Assembly: GCA_031216915.1 (NCBI GenBank)
Contig: CM062294.1
Coordinates: forward strand, 165,805,455 to 165,869,454
Direction: 5' to 3'
Origin: Pictodentalium vernedei
Taxonomy: Eukaryota > Mollusca > Scaphopoda > Dentaliida > Dentaliidae
Length of the DNA stretch: 64,000 bases
The notes under the pieces are model-generated. The model was not told the origin of the DNA. It did no database searches and saw nothing but the letters and a program-made list of their open reading frames with translations. Position numbers and translations under genes: made by a program. Below, in pieces: positions 1 through 13,400 of this stretch. The stretch's first letter is position 1, and each line of letters starts with the position of its first letter.

Positions 1-3000
1 CAGAGTCTCTGAACATGGAATGCAATTATACTTTGCTCAGTATGCAGCCCAGTCATGCTATGACAGGTATTCCTACATTTTATCCATATTTTGTCTTGTA
101 GCACAGAGTCTCTGAATCCGTAATACAATTTTTCTCTCCTCAGTGAACATGCCAGTCATGCTATGACAGGTATTGCTACGTTTTCTCTATATTTTGTCAT
201 GTAGCACAGAGTCTCTGAGCCTGGAATACAATTTTCCATTGCTCAGTATGCAGGCCAATCATTCTATGACAGGTATTCCTACATTATCCCCATATTTTGT
301 CTTGTAGCACAGAGTCTCTGAATCCGTAATACAATTTTTCACTACTCATTAATCATTCGAGTAGAGCAATGGTGGGTATCGCTACATTTTCTCCTTATTT
401 TCCCATATAGCACAGAGTGTCTGAACCTGGAATGCAATGATACATTGCTCAGTATGCAGGCCAGTCATGCTATGACAGGTTTTCCCACATTTTCACCATA
501 TTTTGTCTTGTAGCACAGAGTCTCTGAATCCGTAATACAATTTTACAGTACTCTTTAATCATTCAAGTAGAGCAATGATGGGTATTGCTACATTTTTTTC
601 ATATTTTGTCATTTAGCACAGAGTCTTGGAACCTAGAATGCAATTATACTTTGCTCAGTATGCAGGCCAATCAGGCTATGACATGTATTCCTACATTTTA
701 TCCATATTTTGTCTTGTAGCACAGAGTCTCTGAATCCGTAATACAATTTTTCTCTACTCAGTGAACATGCCAGACATGCTATGTCAGGTATTGCTACATT
801 TTCTCTATATTTCATCATGTAGCACAGAGGCTCTGAGCCTGGAATACAATTTTACATTGCCCAGAATGCAGGCCAATCATGCTATGGCAGGTATTCCTAC
901 ATGTTCTCCGTATTTTATCTTGTAGCACATAATCTCTGAATCTGTAATACAATTTTACACTTCTCATTAATCATTCGAGTAGACCAATGATGGGTATTGC
1001 TACATTTTCTTCTTATTTTGTCATTTAGCACAGAGTCTCAGAACCTGAAATGCAATTATACTTTGCTCAGTATGCAGACCAGTCAGGCTATGACAGGTAT
1101 TCCTACATTTTATCCATATTTTGTCTTGTAGCACAGAGTCTCTGAATCCGTAATACAATTTTACACTACTCATTAATCATTCCAATAGAGCAATAATGGG
1201 TATTGCTACATTTTCTTCATATTTTGTCATTTAGCACAGAGTCTCTGAACCTGGAATGCAATTATACCTTGCTCAGTATGCAGGCCAGTCATACTATAAC
1301 AGGTTTTCCCACATTCTCTCCATATTTTGTCTTGTAGCACAGAGTCTCTGAATCCGTAATACAATTTTTTACTACTCAGTGAAAATGCCACTCATGCTAT
1401 GACAGGTATTGCTACATTTTCTCTATATTTCACCATGTAGCACAGAGTCTCTGAGCCTGAAATACAATTTTACATTGCTCAGTATGCAGGCCAATCATCC
1501 TATGACAGGTATTCCTACATTCTCTGCATAGTTTGGCTTGTATCCATATTTTGTCTTGTAGCACAGAGTCTCTGAGTCCGTAATACAATTTTTCACTACT
1601 CATTAATCATTCGAGTAGAGCAATGGTGGATATTGTTACATTTTCTTCATATTTAGTCATTTAGCACAGAGTCTCTGAACCTGGAATGCAATTATACTTT
1701 GCTCAGTATGCAGCCCAGTCATGCTTTGACAGGTATTCTTACATTTTATCCATATTTTGTCTTGTAGCACAGAGTCTCTGAATCCGTAATACAATTTTTC
1801 AATACTCGGTGAACATGCTAGTCATGCTATGTCAGGTACTGCTACATTTTCTCTATATTTCATCATGTAGCACAGAGTTTCGGAGTCTGGAATACAATTT
1901 TACATTGCTCAGTATGCAGGCCAATCATGCTACGGTAGGTATTCCTACATGTTCTCCATATTTTGTCTTGTAGCACAGAGTCTCTGAATCCGTAATACAA
2001 TTTTACACTACTCATTAATCATTCCAGTAGAGCAATAATGGGTATTGCTACATTTTCTTCATATTTTTTCATTTAGCACAGAGTCTCTGAACCTGGAATG
2101 CAATTATACTTTGCTCAGTATGCAGGCTAGTCATGCTATGACAGGTATTCCTACATTTTATCCATATTTTGTCTTGTAGCACAGAGTCTCTGAATCCATA
2201 ATACAATTTTACACTACTCTTTAATCATTCCAATAGAGCAATGATGGGTATTGCTACATTTTCTTCATATTTTGTCATTTAGCACAGAGTCTCTGAACCT
2301 GGAATGCAATTATACCTTGCTCAGTATGCAGGCCAGTCATACTATAACAGGTTTTCCCCACATTCTCTCCATATTTCGTCTTGTAGCACAGAGTCTCTGA
2401 ATCCGTAATACAATTTTTTACTACTCAGTAAAAATGCCAGTTATGCTATGACACGTATTGCTACATTTTGTCTATATTTCATCATGTTGCGAGTCTTTGA
2501 GCCTGGAATACAATTTTACATTGCTCAGTATGCAGGCCTGTCATGCTATGACAGGAATTCCTACATTTTCTCCATATTTTGTCTTGTAGTACAGAGTCTC
2601 TGAATCCGTAATACAATTTTTTACTACTCAATGAAAATGCCAGTCATGCTATGACAGGTATAGCTACATTTTCTCTATATTCCACCATGTAACACAGAGT
2701 CTCTGAATCCGTAATACAATTTTTCTCTACTCAGTGAACATGCCAGTCATGCTATGTCAGGTATTGCTACATTTTCTCTGTATTTCATCATGTAGCACAG
2801 AGTCTCTGAGCCTGGAATACAATTTTACATTGCTCAGAATGCAGGCCAATCATGCTATGGCAGGTATTCCTACATGTTCTCCATATTTTATCTTGTAGCA
2901 CAGAGTCTCTGAATCCGTAATACAATTTTACTCTACTCATTAATCATTCGAGTAGAGCAATAATGGGTATTGCAACATTTTCTTCTTATTTTGTCATTTA

Positions 3001-6000
3001 GCACAGAGACTCTGAACCTGAAATGCAATTATACTTTGCTCAGTATGCAGGCCAGTCAGGCTATGACAGCTATTCCTACATTTTATCCATATTTTGTCTT
3101 GTAGCACAGAGTCTCTGAATCCGTAATACAATTTTACACTACTCATTAATCATTCCAGTAGAGCAATAATGGGTATTGCTACATTTTCTTCATATTTTGT
3201 CATTTAGCACAGAGTCTCTGAACCTGGAATGCAATTATACCTTGCTCAGAATGCAGGCCAGTCATAGTATAACAGGTATTCCCACATTCTCTTCATATTT
3301 TGTCTTGTAGCACAGAGTCTCTGAATCCGTAATACAATTTTTTACTACTCAGTGAAAATGCCAGTCATGCTATGACAGGTATTGCTACATTTTCTCTATA
3401 TTTCACCATGTAGCACAGAGTCTCTGAGCCTGAAATACAATTTCACATTGCTCAATATGCAGACCAATCATCCTATGACAGGTATTCCTACATTTTGTCC
3501 ATATTTTGTCTTGTAGCACAGAGTCTCTGAATCCGTAATACAATTTTTCTCTCCTCAGTGAACATGCCAGTTATGCTATGACAGGTATTGCTACGTTTTC
3601 TCTATATTTCGTCATGTAGCACAGAGTCTCTGAGTCTGGAATACAATTTTATATTGCTCAGTGTGCAGGCCAATCATGCTATGACAGGTATTCCTACATT
3701 TTCTCCACATTTTGTCTTGTAGCACAGAGTCTCTGAATCCGTAATACAATTTTTCTCTCCTCAGTGAACATGCCAGTCATGCTATGACAGGTATTGCTAC
3801 GTTTTCTCTATATTTCGTCATGTAGCACAGAGTCTCTGAGCCTGGAATACAATTTTACATTGCTCAGTATGCAGGCCAATCATGCCATGACAGGTATTCC
3901 TATATTTTCTCCATATTTTGTCTTGTAGCACAGAGTCTCTGAATCCGTAATACAATTTTTCACTACTCATTAATCATTCGAGTAGAGCAATGGTGGGTAT
4001 CGCTACATTTTCTCCTTATTTTCCCATATAGCACAGAGTCTCTGAACCTGGAATGCAATGATACATTGCTCAGTATGCAGGCCAGTCATGCTATGACAGG
4101 TTTTCCCACATTTTCTCCATATTTTGTCTTGTAGCACAGAGTCTCTGAATCCGTAATACAATTTTACACTACTCATTAATCATTCGAGTAGAGCAATAAT
4201 GGGTATTGCTACATTTTCTTCTTATTTTGTCATTTAGCACAGAGTCTCTGAACCTGAAATGCAATGATACTTTGCTAAGTATGCAGGCCAGTCAGGCTAT
4301 GACAGGTATTCCTACATTTTATCCATATTTTGTCTTGTAGCACAGAGTCTCTGAATCCGTAATACAATTTTACACTACTCTTTAATCATTCAAGTAGAGC
4401 AATGATGGGTATTGCTACATTTTCTTCATATTTGGTCATTTAGCACAGAGTCTCTGAACCTGGAATGCAATTATACTTTGCTCAGTATGCAGCCCAGTCA
4501 TGCTATGACAGGTATTCCTACATTTTATCCATATTTTGTCTGGTAGCACAGAGTCTCTGAATCCGTAATACAATTTTTCTCTTCTCAGTAAACATGCCAG
4601 TCATGCTATGACAGGTATTGCTACATTTTCTCTATATTTCGCCATGTAGCACAGAGTCTCTGAGCCTGGAATACAATTTTACATTCCTCAGTATGCAGGC
4701 CAATCATGCTATGACAGGTATTCCTACATTTTCTCCATATTTTGTCTTGTAGCACAGAGTCTCTGAATCCGTAATACAATTTTTCACTACTCATTAATCA
4801 TTCGAATAGAGCAATGGTGGATATCGCTACATTTTCTCCTTATTTTCCCATATAGCACAGAGTCTCTGAACCTGGAATGCAATGATACATTGCTCAGTAT
4901 GCAGGCCAGTCATGCTATGACAGGTTTTCCCACATTTTCACCATATTTTGTCTTGTAGCACAGAGTCTCTGAATCAGTAATACAATTTTACAGTACTCTT
5001 TAATCATTCAAGTAGAGCAATGATGGGTATTGCTACATTTTCTTCATATTTTGTCATTTCTCTGAACCTGGAATGCAATTATACTTTGCTCAGTATGCAG
5101 GCCAGTCAGGTTATGACAGGTATTCGTACCATTTATCCATGTTTTGTCTTGTAGCACAGAGTCTCTGAATCCGTAATACAATTTTTCTCTACTCGGTGAA
5201 CATGCCAGTCATGCTATGTCAGGTACTGCTACATTTTCTCTATATTTCATCATGTAGCACAGAATCTTGGGGTCTGGAATACAATTTTACGTTGCTCAGT
5301 ATGCAGGCCAATCATGCTATGGCTGGTATTCCTACATGTTCTCCATATTTTGTCTTGTAGCACAGAGTCTCTGAATCCGTAATACAATTTTACACTACTC
5401 ATTAATCATTCCAGTAGACCAATAATGGGTATTGCTACATTTTCTTCATATTTTGTCATTTAGCACAGAGTCTCTGAACCTGGAATGCAATTATACCTTG
5501 CTCAGTATGCAGGCCAGTCATGCTATGACAGGTATTCCTACATTTTATCCATATTTTGTCTTGTAGCACAGAGTCTCTGAATCCGTAATACAATTTTACA
5601 CTACTCTTTAATCATTCCAATAGAGCAATGATGGGTATTGCTACATTTTCTTCATATTTTGTCATTTAGCACAGAGTCTCTGAACCTGGAATGCAATTAT
5701 ACTTTGCTCAGTATGCAGGCCCGTCAGGCTATGACAGGTATTCCTACATTTTATCCATATTTTGTCTTGTAGCACAGAGTCTCTGAATCCGTAATACAAT
5801 TTTTCTCTACTCAGTGAACATGCCAGACATGCTATGTCAGGTATTGCTACATTTTCTCTATATTTCATCATGTAGCACAGAGGCTCTGAGCCTGGAATAC
5901 AATTTTACATTGCCCAGAATGCAGGCCAATCATGCTATGGCAGGTATTCCTACATGTTCTCCGTATTTTATCTTGTAGCACAGAATCTCTGAATCTGTAA

Positions 6001-6041
6001 TACAATTTTACACTTCTCATTAATCATTCGAGTAGACCAAT
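1..6041. repeat. Long-range satellite duplication, copy A
   Basis: This stretch matches 18228-24268 at a constant offset of 18227 bp. I found no difference at any point I compared, including rare private variants such as GTCTGGTAGCAC near 4540, the TCGTACCATTT motif near 5134 and an 18-bp internal duplication near 1540. The first difference I saw is A at 6042 versus G at 24269. The copy is cut by the left window edge, so its true length is unknown. Confidence 0.88.
1443..1563. repeat. 121-bp variant monomer with 18-bp internal duplication
   Basis: Landmarks at 1443 and 1564 are 121 bp apart instead of 103. The extra 18 bp repeats the CATATTTTGTCTTGTA tail of the monomer. The same variant lies at about 19670-19790. 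The related monomers near 24.75 kb and 28.87 kb lack the insertion, so it is a useful marker for ordering the duplications. Confidence 0.8.
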
Positions 6042-6298
6042 AATGGGTATTGCTACATTTTCTTCATATTTTGTCATTTAGCACAGAGTCTCTGAACCTG
6101 GAATGCAATTATACCTTGCTCAGTATGCAGGCCAGTCATGCTATGACAGGTATTCCTACATTTTATCCATATTTTGTCTTGTAGCACAGAGTCTCTGAAT
6201 CCGTAATACAATTTTACACTACTCTTTAATCATTCCAATAGAGCAATGATGGGTATTGCTACATTTTCTTCATATTTTGTCATTTAGCACAGAGTCTC

Positions 6299-9200
6299 TG
6301 AACCTGGAATGCAATTATACTTCGCTCAGTATGCAGGCCCGTCAGGCTATGACAGGTATTCCTACATTTTATCCATATCTTGTCTTGTAGCACAGAGTCT
6401 CTGAATCCGTAATACAATTTTTCTCTACTCAGTGAACATGCCAGTCATGCTATGTCAGGTATTGCTACATTTTCTCTGTATTTCATCATGTAGCACAGAG
6501 TCTCTGAGCCTGGAATACAATTTTACATTGCTCAGAATGCAGGCCAATCATGCTATGGCAGGTATTCCTACATGTTCTCCATATTTTATCTTGTAGCACA
6601 GAGTCTCTGAATCCGTAATACAATTTTACTCTACTCATTATTCATTCGAGTAGAGCAATAATTGGTATTGCAACATTTTCTTCTTATTTTGTCATTTAGC
6701 ACAGAGACTCTGAACCTGAAATGCAATTATACCTTGCTCAGAATGCAGGCCAGTCATAGTATAACAGGTATTCCCACATTCTCTCCATATTTTGTCTTGT
6801 AGCACAGAGTCTCTGAATCCGTAATACAATTTTTTACTACTCAGTGAAAATGCCAGTCATGCTATGACAGGTATTGCTACATTTTCTCTATATTTCACCA
6901 TGTAGCACAGAGTCTCTGAGCCTGAAATACAATTTTACATTGCTCAATATGGAGACCAATCATCCTATGACAGGTATTCCTACATTTTATCCATATTTTG
7001 TCTTGTAGCACAGAGTCTCTGAATCCGTAATACAATTTTTCTCTCCTCAGTGAACATGCCAGTTATGCTATGACAGGTATTGCTACGTTTTCTCTATATT
7101 TCGTCATGTAGCACAGAGTCTCTGAGTCTGGAATACAATTTTATATTGCGCAGTGTGCAGGCCAATCATGCTATGACAGGTATTCCTACATTTTCTCCAC
7201 ATTTTGTCTTGTAGCACAGAGTCTCTGAATCCGTAATACAATTTTTCTCTCCTCAGTGAACATGCCAGTCATGCTATGACAGGTATTGCTACGTTTTCTC
7301 TATATTTCGTCATGTAGCACAGAGTCTCTGAGCCTGGAATACAATTTTACATTGCTCAGTATGCAGGCCAATCATGCCATGACAGGTATTCCTATATTTT
7401 CTCCATATTTTGTCTTGTAGCACAGAGTCTCTGAATCCGTAATACAATTTTTCACTACTCATTAATCATTCGAGTAGAGCAATGGTGGGTATCGCTACAT
7501 TTTCTCCTTATTTTCCCATATAGCACAGAGTCTCTGAACCTGGAATGCAATGATACATTGCTCAGTATGCAGGCCAGTCATGCTATGACAGGTTTTCCCA
7601 CATTTTCACCATATTTTGTCTTGTAGCACAGAGTCTCTGAATCCGTAATACAATTTTACAGTACTCTTTAATCATTCAAGTAGAGCAATGATGGGTATTG
7701 CTACATTTTCTTCATATTTTGTCATTTAGCACAGAGTCTCTGAACCTGGAATGCAATTATACTTTGCTCAGTATGCAGGCCCGTCAGGCTATGACAGGTA
7801 TTCCTACATTTTATCCATATTTTGTCTTGTAGCACAGAGTCTCTGAATCCGTAATACAATTTTTCTCTACTCAGTGAACATGCCAGTCATGCTATGTCAG
7901 GTATTGCTACATTTTCTCTGTATTTCATCTTGTAGCACAGAGTCTCTGAGCCTGGAATACAATTTTACATTGCTCAGAATGCAGGCCAATCATGCTATGG
8001 CAGGTATTCCTACATGTTCTCCATATTTTATCTTGTAGCACAGAGTCTCTGAATCCGTAATACAATTTTACTCTACTCATTAATCATTCGAGTAGAGCAA
8101 TAATGGGTATTGCAACATTTTCTTCTTATTTTGTCATTTAGCACAGAGACTCTGAACCTGAAATGCAATTATACTTTGCTCAGTATGCAGGCCAGTCAGG
8201 CTATGACAGCTATTCCTACATTTTATCCATATTTTGTCTTGTAGCACAGAGTCTCTGAATCCGTAATACAATTTTTTACTACTCAGTGAAAATGCCAGTC
8301 ATGCTATGACAGGTATTGCTACATTTTCTCTATATTTCACCATGTAGCACAGAGTCTCTGAGCCTGAAATACAATTTTACATTGCTCAATATGCAGACCA
8401 ATCATCCTATGACAGGTATTCCTACATTTTATCCATATTTTGTCTTGTAACACAGAGTCTCTGAATCCGTAATACAATTTTTCTCTCCTCAGTGAACATG
8501 CCAGTTATGCTATGACAGGTATTGGTACGTTTTCTCTATATTTCGTCATGTAGCACAGAGTCTCTGAGTCTGGAATACAATTTTATATTGCTCAGTGTGC
8601 AGGCCAATCATGCTATAACAGGTATTCCTACATTTTCTCCACATTTTGTCTTGTAGCACAGAGTCTCTGAATCCGTAATACAATTTTTCTCTCCTCAGTG
8701 AACATGCCAGTCATGCTATGACAGGTATTGCTACGTTTTCTCTATATTTCGTCATGTAGCACAGAGTCTCTGAGCCTGGAATACAATTTTACATTGCTCA
8801 GTATGCAGGCCAATCATGCCATGACAGGTATTCCTATATTTTCTCCATATTTTGTCTTGTAGCACAGAGTCTCTGAATCCGTAATACAATTTTTCACTAC
8901 TCATTAATCATTCGAGTAGAGCAATGGTGGGTATCGCTACATTTTCTCCTTATTTTCCCATATAGCACAGAGTCTCTGAACCTGGAATGCAATGATACAT
9001 TGCTCAGTATGCAGGCCAGTCATGCTATGACAGGTTTTCCCACATTTTCACCATATTTTGTCTTGTAGCACAGAGTCTCTGAATCCGTAATACAATTTTA
9101 CAGTACTCTTTAATCATTCAAGTAGAGCAATGATGGGTATTGCTACATTTTCTTCATATTTTGTCATTTAGCACAGAGTCTCTGAACCTGGAATGCAATT

Positions 9201-10483
9201 ATACTTTGCTCAGTATGCAGGCCTGTCAGGCTATGACAGGTATTCCTACATTTTATCCATATTTTGTCTTGTAGCACAGAGTCTCTGAATCCGTAATACA
9301 ATTTTTCTCTACTCAGTGAACATGCCAGTCATGCTATGTCAGGTATTGCTACATTTTCTCTGTATTTCATCATGTAGCACAGAGTCTCTGAGCCTGGAAT
9401 ACAATTTTACATTGCTCAGAATGCAGGCCAATCATGCTATGGCAGGTATTCCTACATGTTCTCCATATTTTATCTTGTAGCACAGAGTCTCTGAATCCGT
9501 AATACAATTTTACTCTACTCATTAATCATTCGAGTAGAGCAATAATGGGTATTGCAACATTTTCTTCTTATTTTGTCATTTAGCACAGAGACTCTGAACC
9601 TGAAATGCAATTATACTTTGCTCAGTATGCAGGCCAGTCAGGCTATGACAGCTATTCCTACATTTTATCCATATTTTGTCTTGTAGCACAGAGTCTCTGA
9701 ATCCGTAATACAATTTTTTACTACTCAGTGAAAATGCCAGTCATGCTATGACAGGTATTGCTACATTTTCTCTATATTTCACCATGTAGCACAGAGTCTC
9801 TGAGCCTGAAATACAATTTTACATTGCTCAATATGCAGACCAATCATCCTATGACAGGTATTCCTACATTTTATCCATATTTTGTCTTGTAACACAGAGT
9901 CTCTGAATCCGTAATACAATTTTTCTCTCCTCAGTGAACATGCCAGTTATGCTATGACAGGTATTGGTACGTTTTCTCTATATTTCGTCATGTAGCACAG
10001 AGTCTCTGAGTCTGGAATACAATTTTATATTGCTCAGTGTGCAGGCCAATCATGCTATAACAGGTATTCCTACATTTTCTCCACATTTTGTCTTGTAGCA
10101 CAGAGTCTCTGAATCCGTAATACAATTTTTCTCTCCTCTGTGAACATGCCAGTCATGCTATGACAGGTATTGCTACGTTTTCTCTATATTTCGTCATGTA
10201 GCACAGAGTCTCTGAGCCTGGAATACAATTTTACATTGCTCAGTATGCAGGCCAATCATGCCATGACAGGTATTCCTATATTTTCTCCATATTTTGTCTT
10301 GTAGCACAGAGTCTCTGAATCCGTAATACAATTTTTCACTACTCATTAATCATTCGAGTAGAGCAATGGTGGGTATCGCTACATTTTCTCCTTATTTTCC
10401 CATATAGCACAGAGTCTCTGAACCTGGAATGCAATGATACATTGCTCAGTATGCAGGCCAGTCATGCTATGACAGGTTTTCCC
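6299..10483. repeat. 14-monomer (1442-bp) higher-order repeat, three tandem copies
   Basis: Equivalent monomers start at 6299, 7741 and 9183, both steps being exactly 1442 bp (14 x 103). Copies two and three are nearly identical and share rare variants, such as GTAACACAG near 8448 and 9890 and ATTGGTACG near 8521 and 9963. Copy one differs in one internal monomer (around 6720), which suggests exchange between units. Similarity to the 14-mer pattern breaks near 10484. Confidence 0.82.
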
Positions 10484-13400
10484 ACATTTTCTCCATATTT
10501 TGTTTTCTAGCACAGAGTCTCTGAATCCGTAATACAATTTTACACTACTCATTAATCATTCGAGTAGAGCAATAATGGGTATTGCTACATTTTCTTCTTA
10601 TTTTGTCATTTAGCACAGAGTCTCTGAACCTGAAATGCAATTATACTTTGCTAAGTATGCAGGCCAGTCAGGCTATGACAGGTATTCCTACATTTTATCC
10701 ATATTTTGTCTTGTAGCACAGAGTCTCTGAATCCGTAATACAATTTTACACTACTCTTTAATCATTCAAGTAGAGCAATGATGGGTATTGCTACATTTTC
10801 TTCATATTTGGTCATTTAGCACAGAGTCTCTGAACCTGGAATGCAATTATACTTTGCTCAGTATGCAGCCCAGTCATGCTATGACAGGTATTCCTACATT
10901 TTATCCATATTTTGTCTTGTAGCACAGAGTCTCTGAATCCGTAATACAATTTTTCTCTTCTCAGTAAACATGCCAGTCATGCTATGACAGGTATTGCTAC
11001 ATTTTCTCTATATTTCGCCATGTAGCACAGAGTCTCTGAGCCTGGAATACAATTTTATATTGCTCAGTATGCAGGCCAATCATGCTATGGCTGGTATTCC
11101 TACATGTTCTCCATATTTTGTCTTGTAGCACAGAGTCTCTGAATCCGTAATACAATTTTACACTACTCATTAATCATTCCAGTAGACCAATAATGGGTAT
11201 TGCTACATTTTCTTCATATTTTGTCATTTAGCACAGAGTCTCTGAACCTGGAATGCAATTATACCTTGCTCAGTATGCAGGCCAGTCATGCTATGACAGG
11301 TATTCCTACATTTTATCCATATTTTGTCTTGTAGCACAGAGTCTCTGAATCCGTAATACAATTTTACACTACTCTTTAATCATTCCAATAGAGCAATGAT
11401 GGGTATTGCTACATTTTCTTCATATTTTGTCATTTAGCACAGAGTCTCTGAACCTGGAATGCAATTATACTTTGCTCAGTATGCAGGCCCGTCAGGCTAT
11501 GACAGGTATTCCTACATTTTATCCATATTTTGTCTTGTAGCACAGAGTCTCTGAATCCGTAATACAATTTTTCTCTACTCAGTGAACATGCCAGTCATGC
11601 TATGTCAGGTATTGCTACATTTTCTCTGTATTTCATCATGTAGCACAGAGTCTCTGAGCCTGGAATACAATTTTACATTGCTCAGAATGCAGGCCAATCA
11701 TGCTATGGCAGGTATTCCTACATGTTCTCCATATTTTATCTTGTAGCACAGAGTCTCTGAATCCGTAATACAATTTTACTCTACTCATTAATCATTCGAG
11801 TAGAGCAATAATGGGTATTGCAACATTTTCTTCTTATTTTGTCATTTAGCACAGAGACTCTGAACCTGAAATGCAATTATACTTTGCTCAGTATGCAGGC
11901 CAGTCAGGCTATGACAGCTATTCCTACATTTTATCCATATTTTGTCTTGTAGCACAGAGTCTCTGAATCCGTAATACAATTTTACACTACTCATTAATCA
12001 TTCCAGTAGAGCAATAATGGGTATTGCTACATTTTCTTCATATTTTGTCATTTAGCACAGAGTCTCTGAACCTGGAATGCAATTATACCTTGCTCAGAAT
12101 GCAGGCCAGTCATAGTATAACAGGTATTCCCACATTCTCTCCATATTTTGTCTTGTAGCACAGAGTCTCTGAATCCGTAATACAATTTTTTACTACTCAG
12201 TGAAAATGCCAGTCATGCTATGACAGGTATTGCTACATTTTCTCTATATTTCACCATGTAGCACAGAGTCTCTGAGCCTGAAATACAATTTTACATTCTC
12301 AATATGCAGACCAATCATCCTATGACAGGTATTCCTACATTTTATCCATATTTTGTCTTGTAGCGCAGAGTCTCTGAATCCGTAATACAATTTTTCTCTC
12401 CTCAGTGAACATGCCAGTTATGCTATGACAGGTATTGCTACGTTTTCTCTATATTTCGTCATGTAGCACAGAGTCTCTGAGTCTGGAATACAATTTTATA
12501 TTGCTCAGTGTGCAGGCCAATCATGCTATGACAGGTATTCCTACATTTTCTCCACATTTTGTCTTGTAGCACAGAGTCTCTGAATCCGTAATACAATTTT
12601 TCTCCCCTCAGTGAACATGCCAGTCATGCTATGACAGGTATTGCTACGTTTTCTCTATATTTCGTCATGTAGCACAGAGTCTCTGAGCCTGGAATACAAT
12701 TTTACATTGCTCAGTATGCAGGCCAATCATGCCATGACAGGTATTCCTATATTTTCTCCATATTTTGTCTTGTAGCACAGAGTCTCTGAATCCGTAATAC
12801 AATTTTTCACTACTCATTAATCATTCGAGTAGAGCAATGGTGGGTATCGCTACATTTTCTCCTTATTTTGCCATATAGCACAGAGTCTCTGAACCTGGAA
12901 TGCAATGATACATTGCTCAGTATGCAGGCCAGTCATGCTATGACAGGTTTTCCCACATTTTCTCCATATTTTGTCTTGTAGCACAGAGTCTCTGAATCCG
13001 TAATACAATTTTACACTACTCATTAATCATTCGAGTAGAGCAATAATGGGTATTGCTACATTTTCTTCTTATTTTGTCATTTAGCACAGAGTCTCTGAAC
13101 CTGAAATGCAATTATACTTTGCTAAGTATGCAGGCCAGTCAGGCTATGACAGGTATTCCTACATTTTATCCATATTTTGTCTTGTAGCACAGAGTCTCTG
13201 AATCCGTAATACAATTTTACACTACTCTTTAATCATTCAAGTAGAGCAATGATGGGTATTGCTACATTTTCTTCATATTTGGTCATTTAGCACAGAGTCT
13301 CTGAACCTGGAATGCAATTATACTTTGCTCAGTATGCAGCCCAGTCATGCTATGACAGGTATTCCTACATTTTATCCATATTTTGTCTTGTAGCACAGAG

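Noticed and set aside
310-412. CENP-B box in the satellite (TTCGAGTAGAGCAATGG)
   Set aside because: Only the TTCG start fits; the CGGG part of the box is absent.
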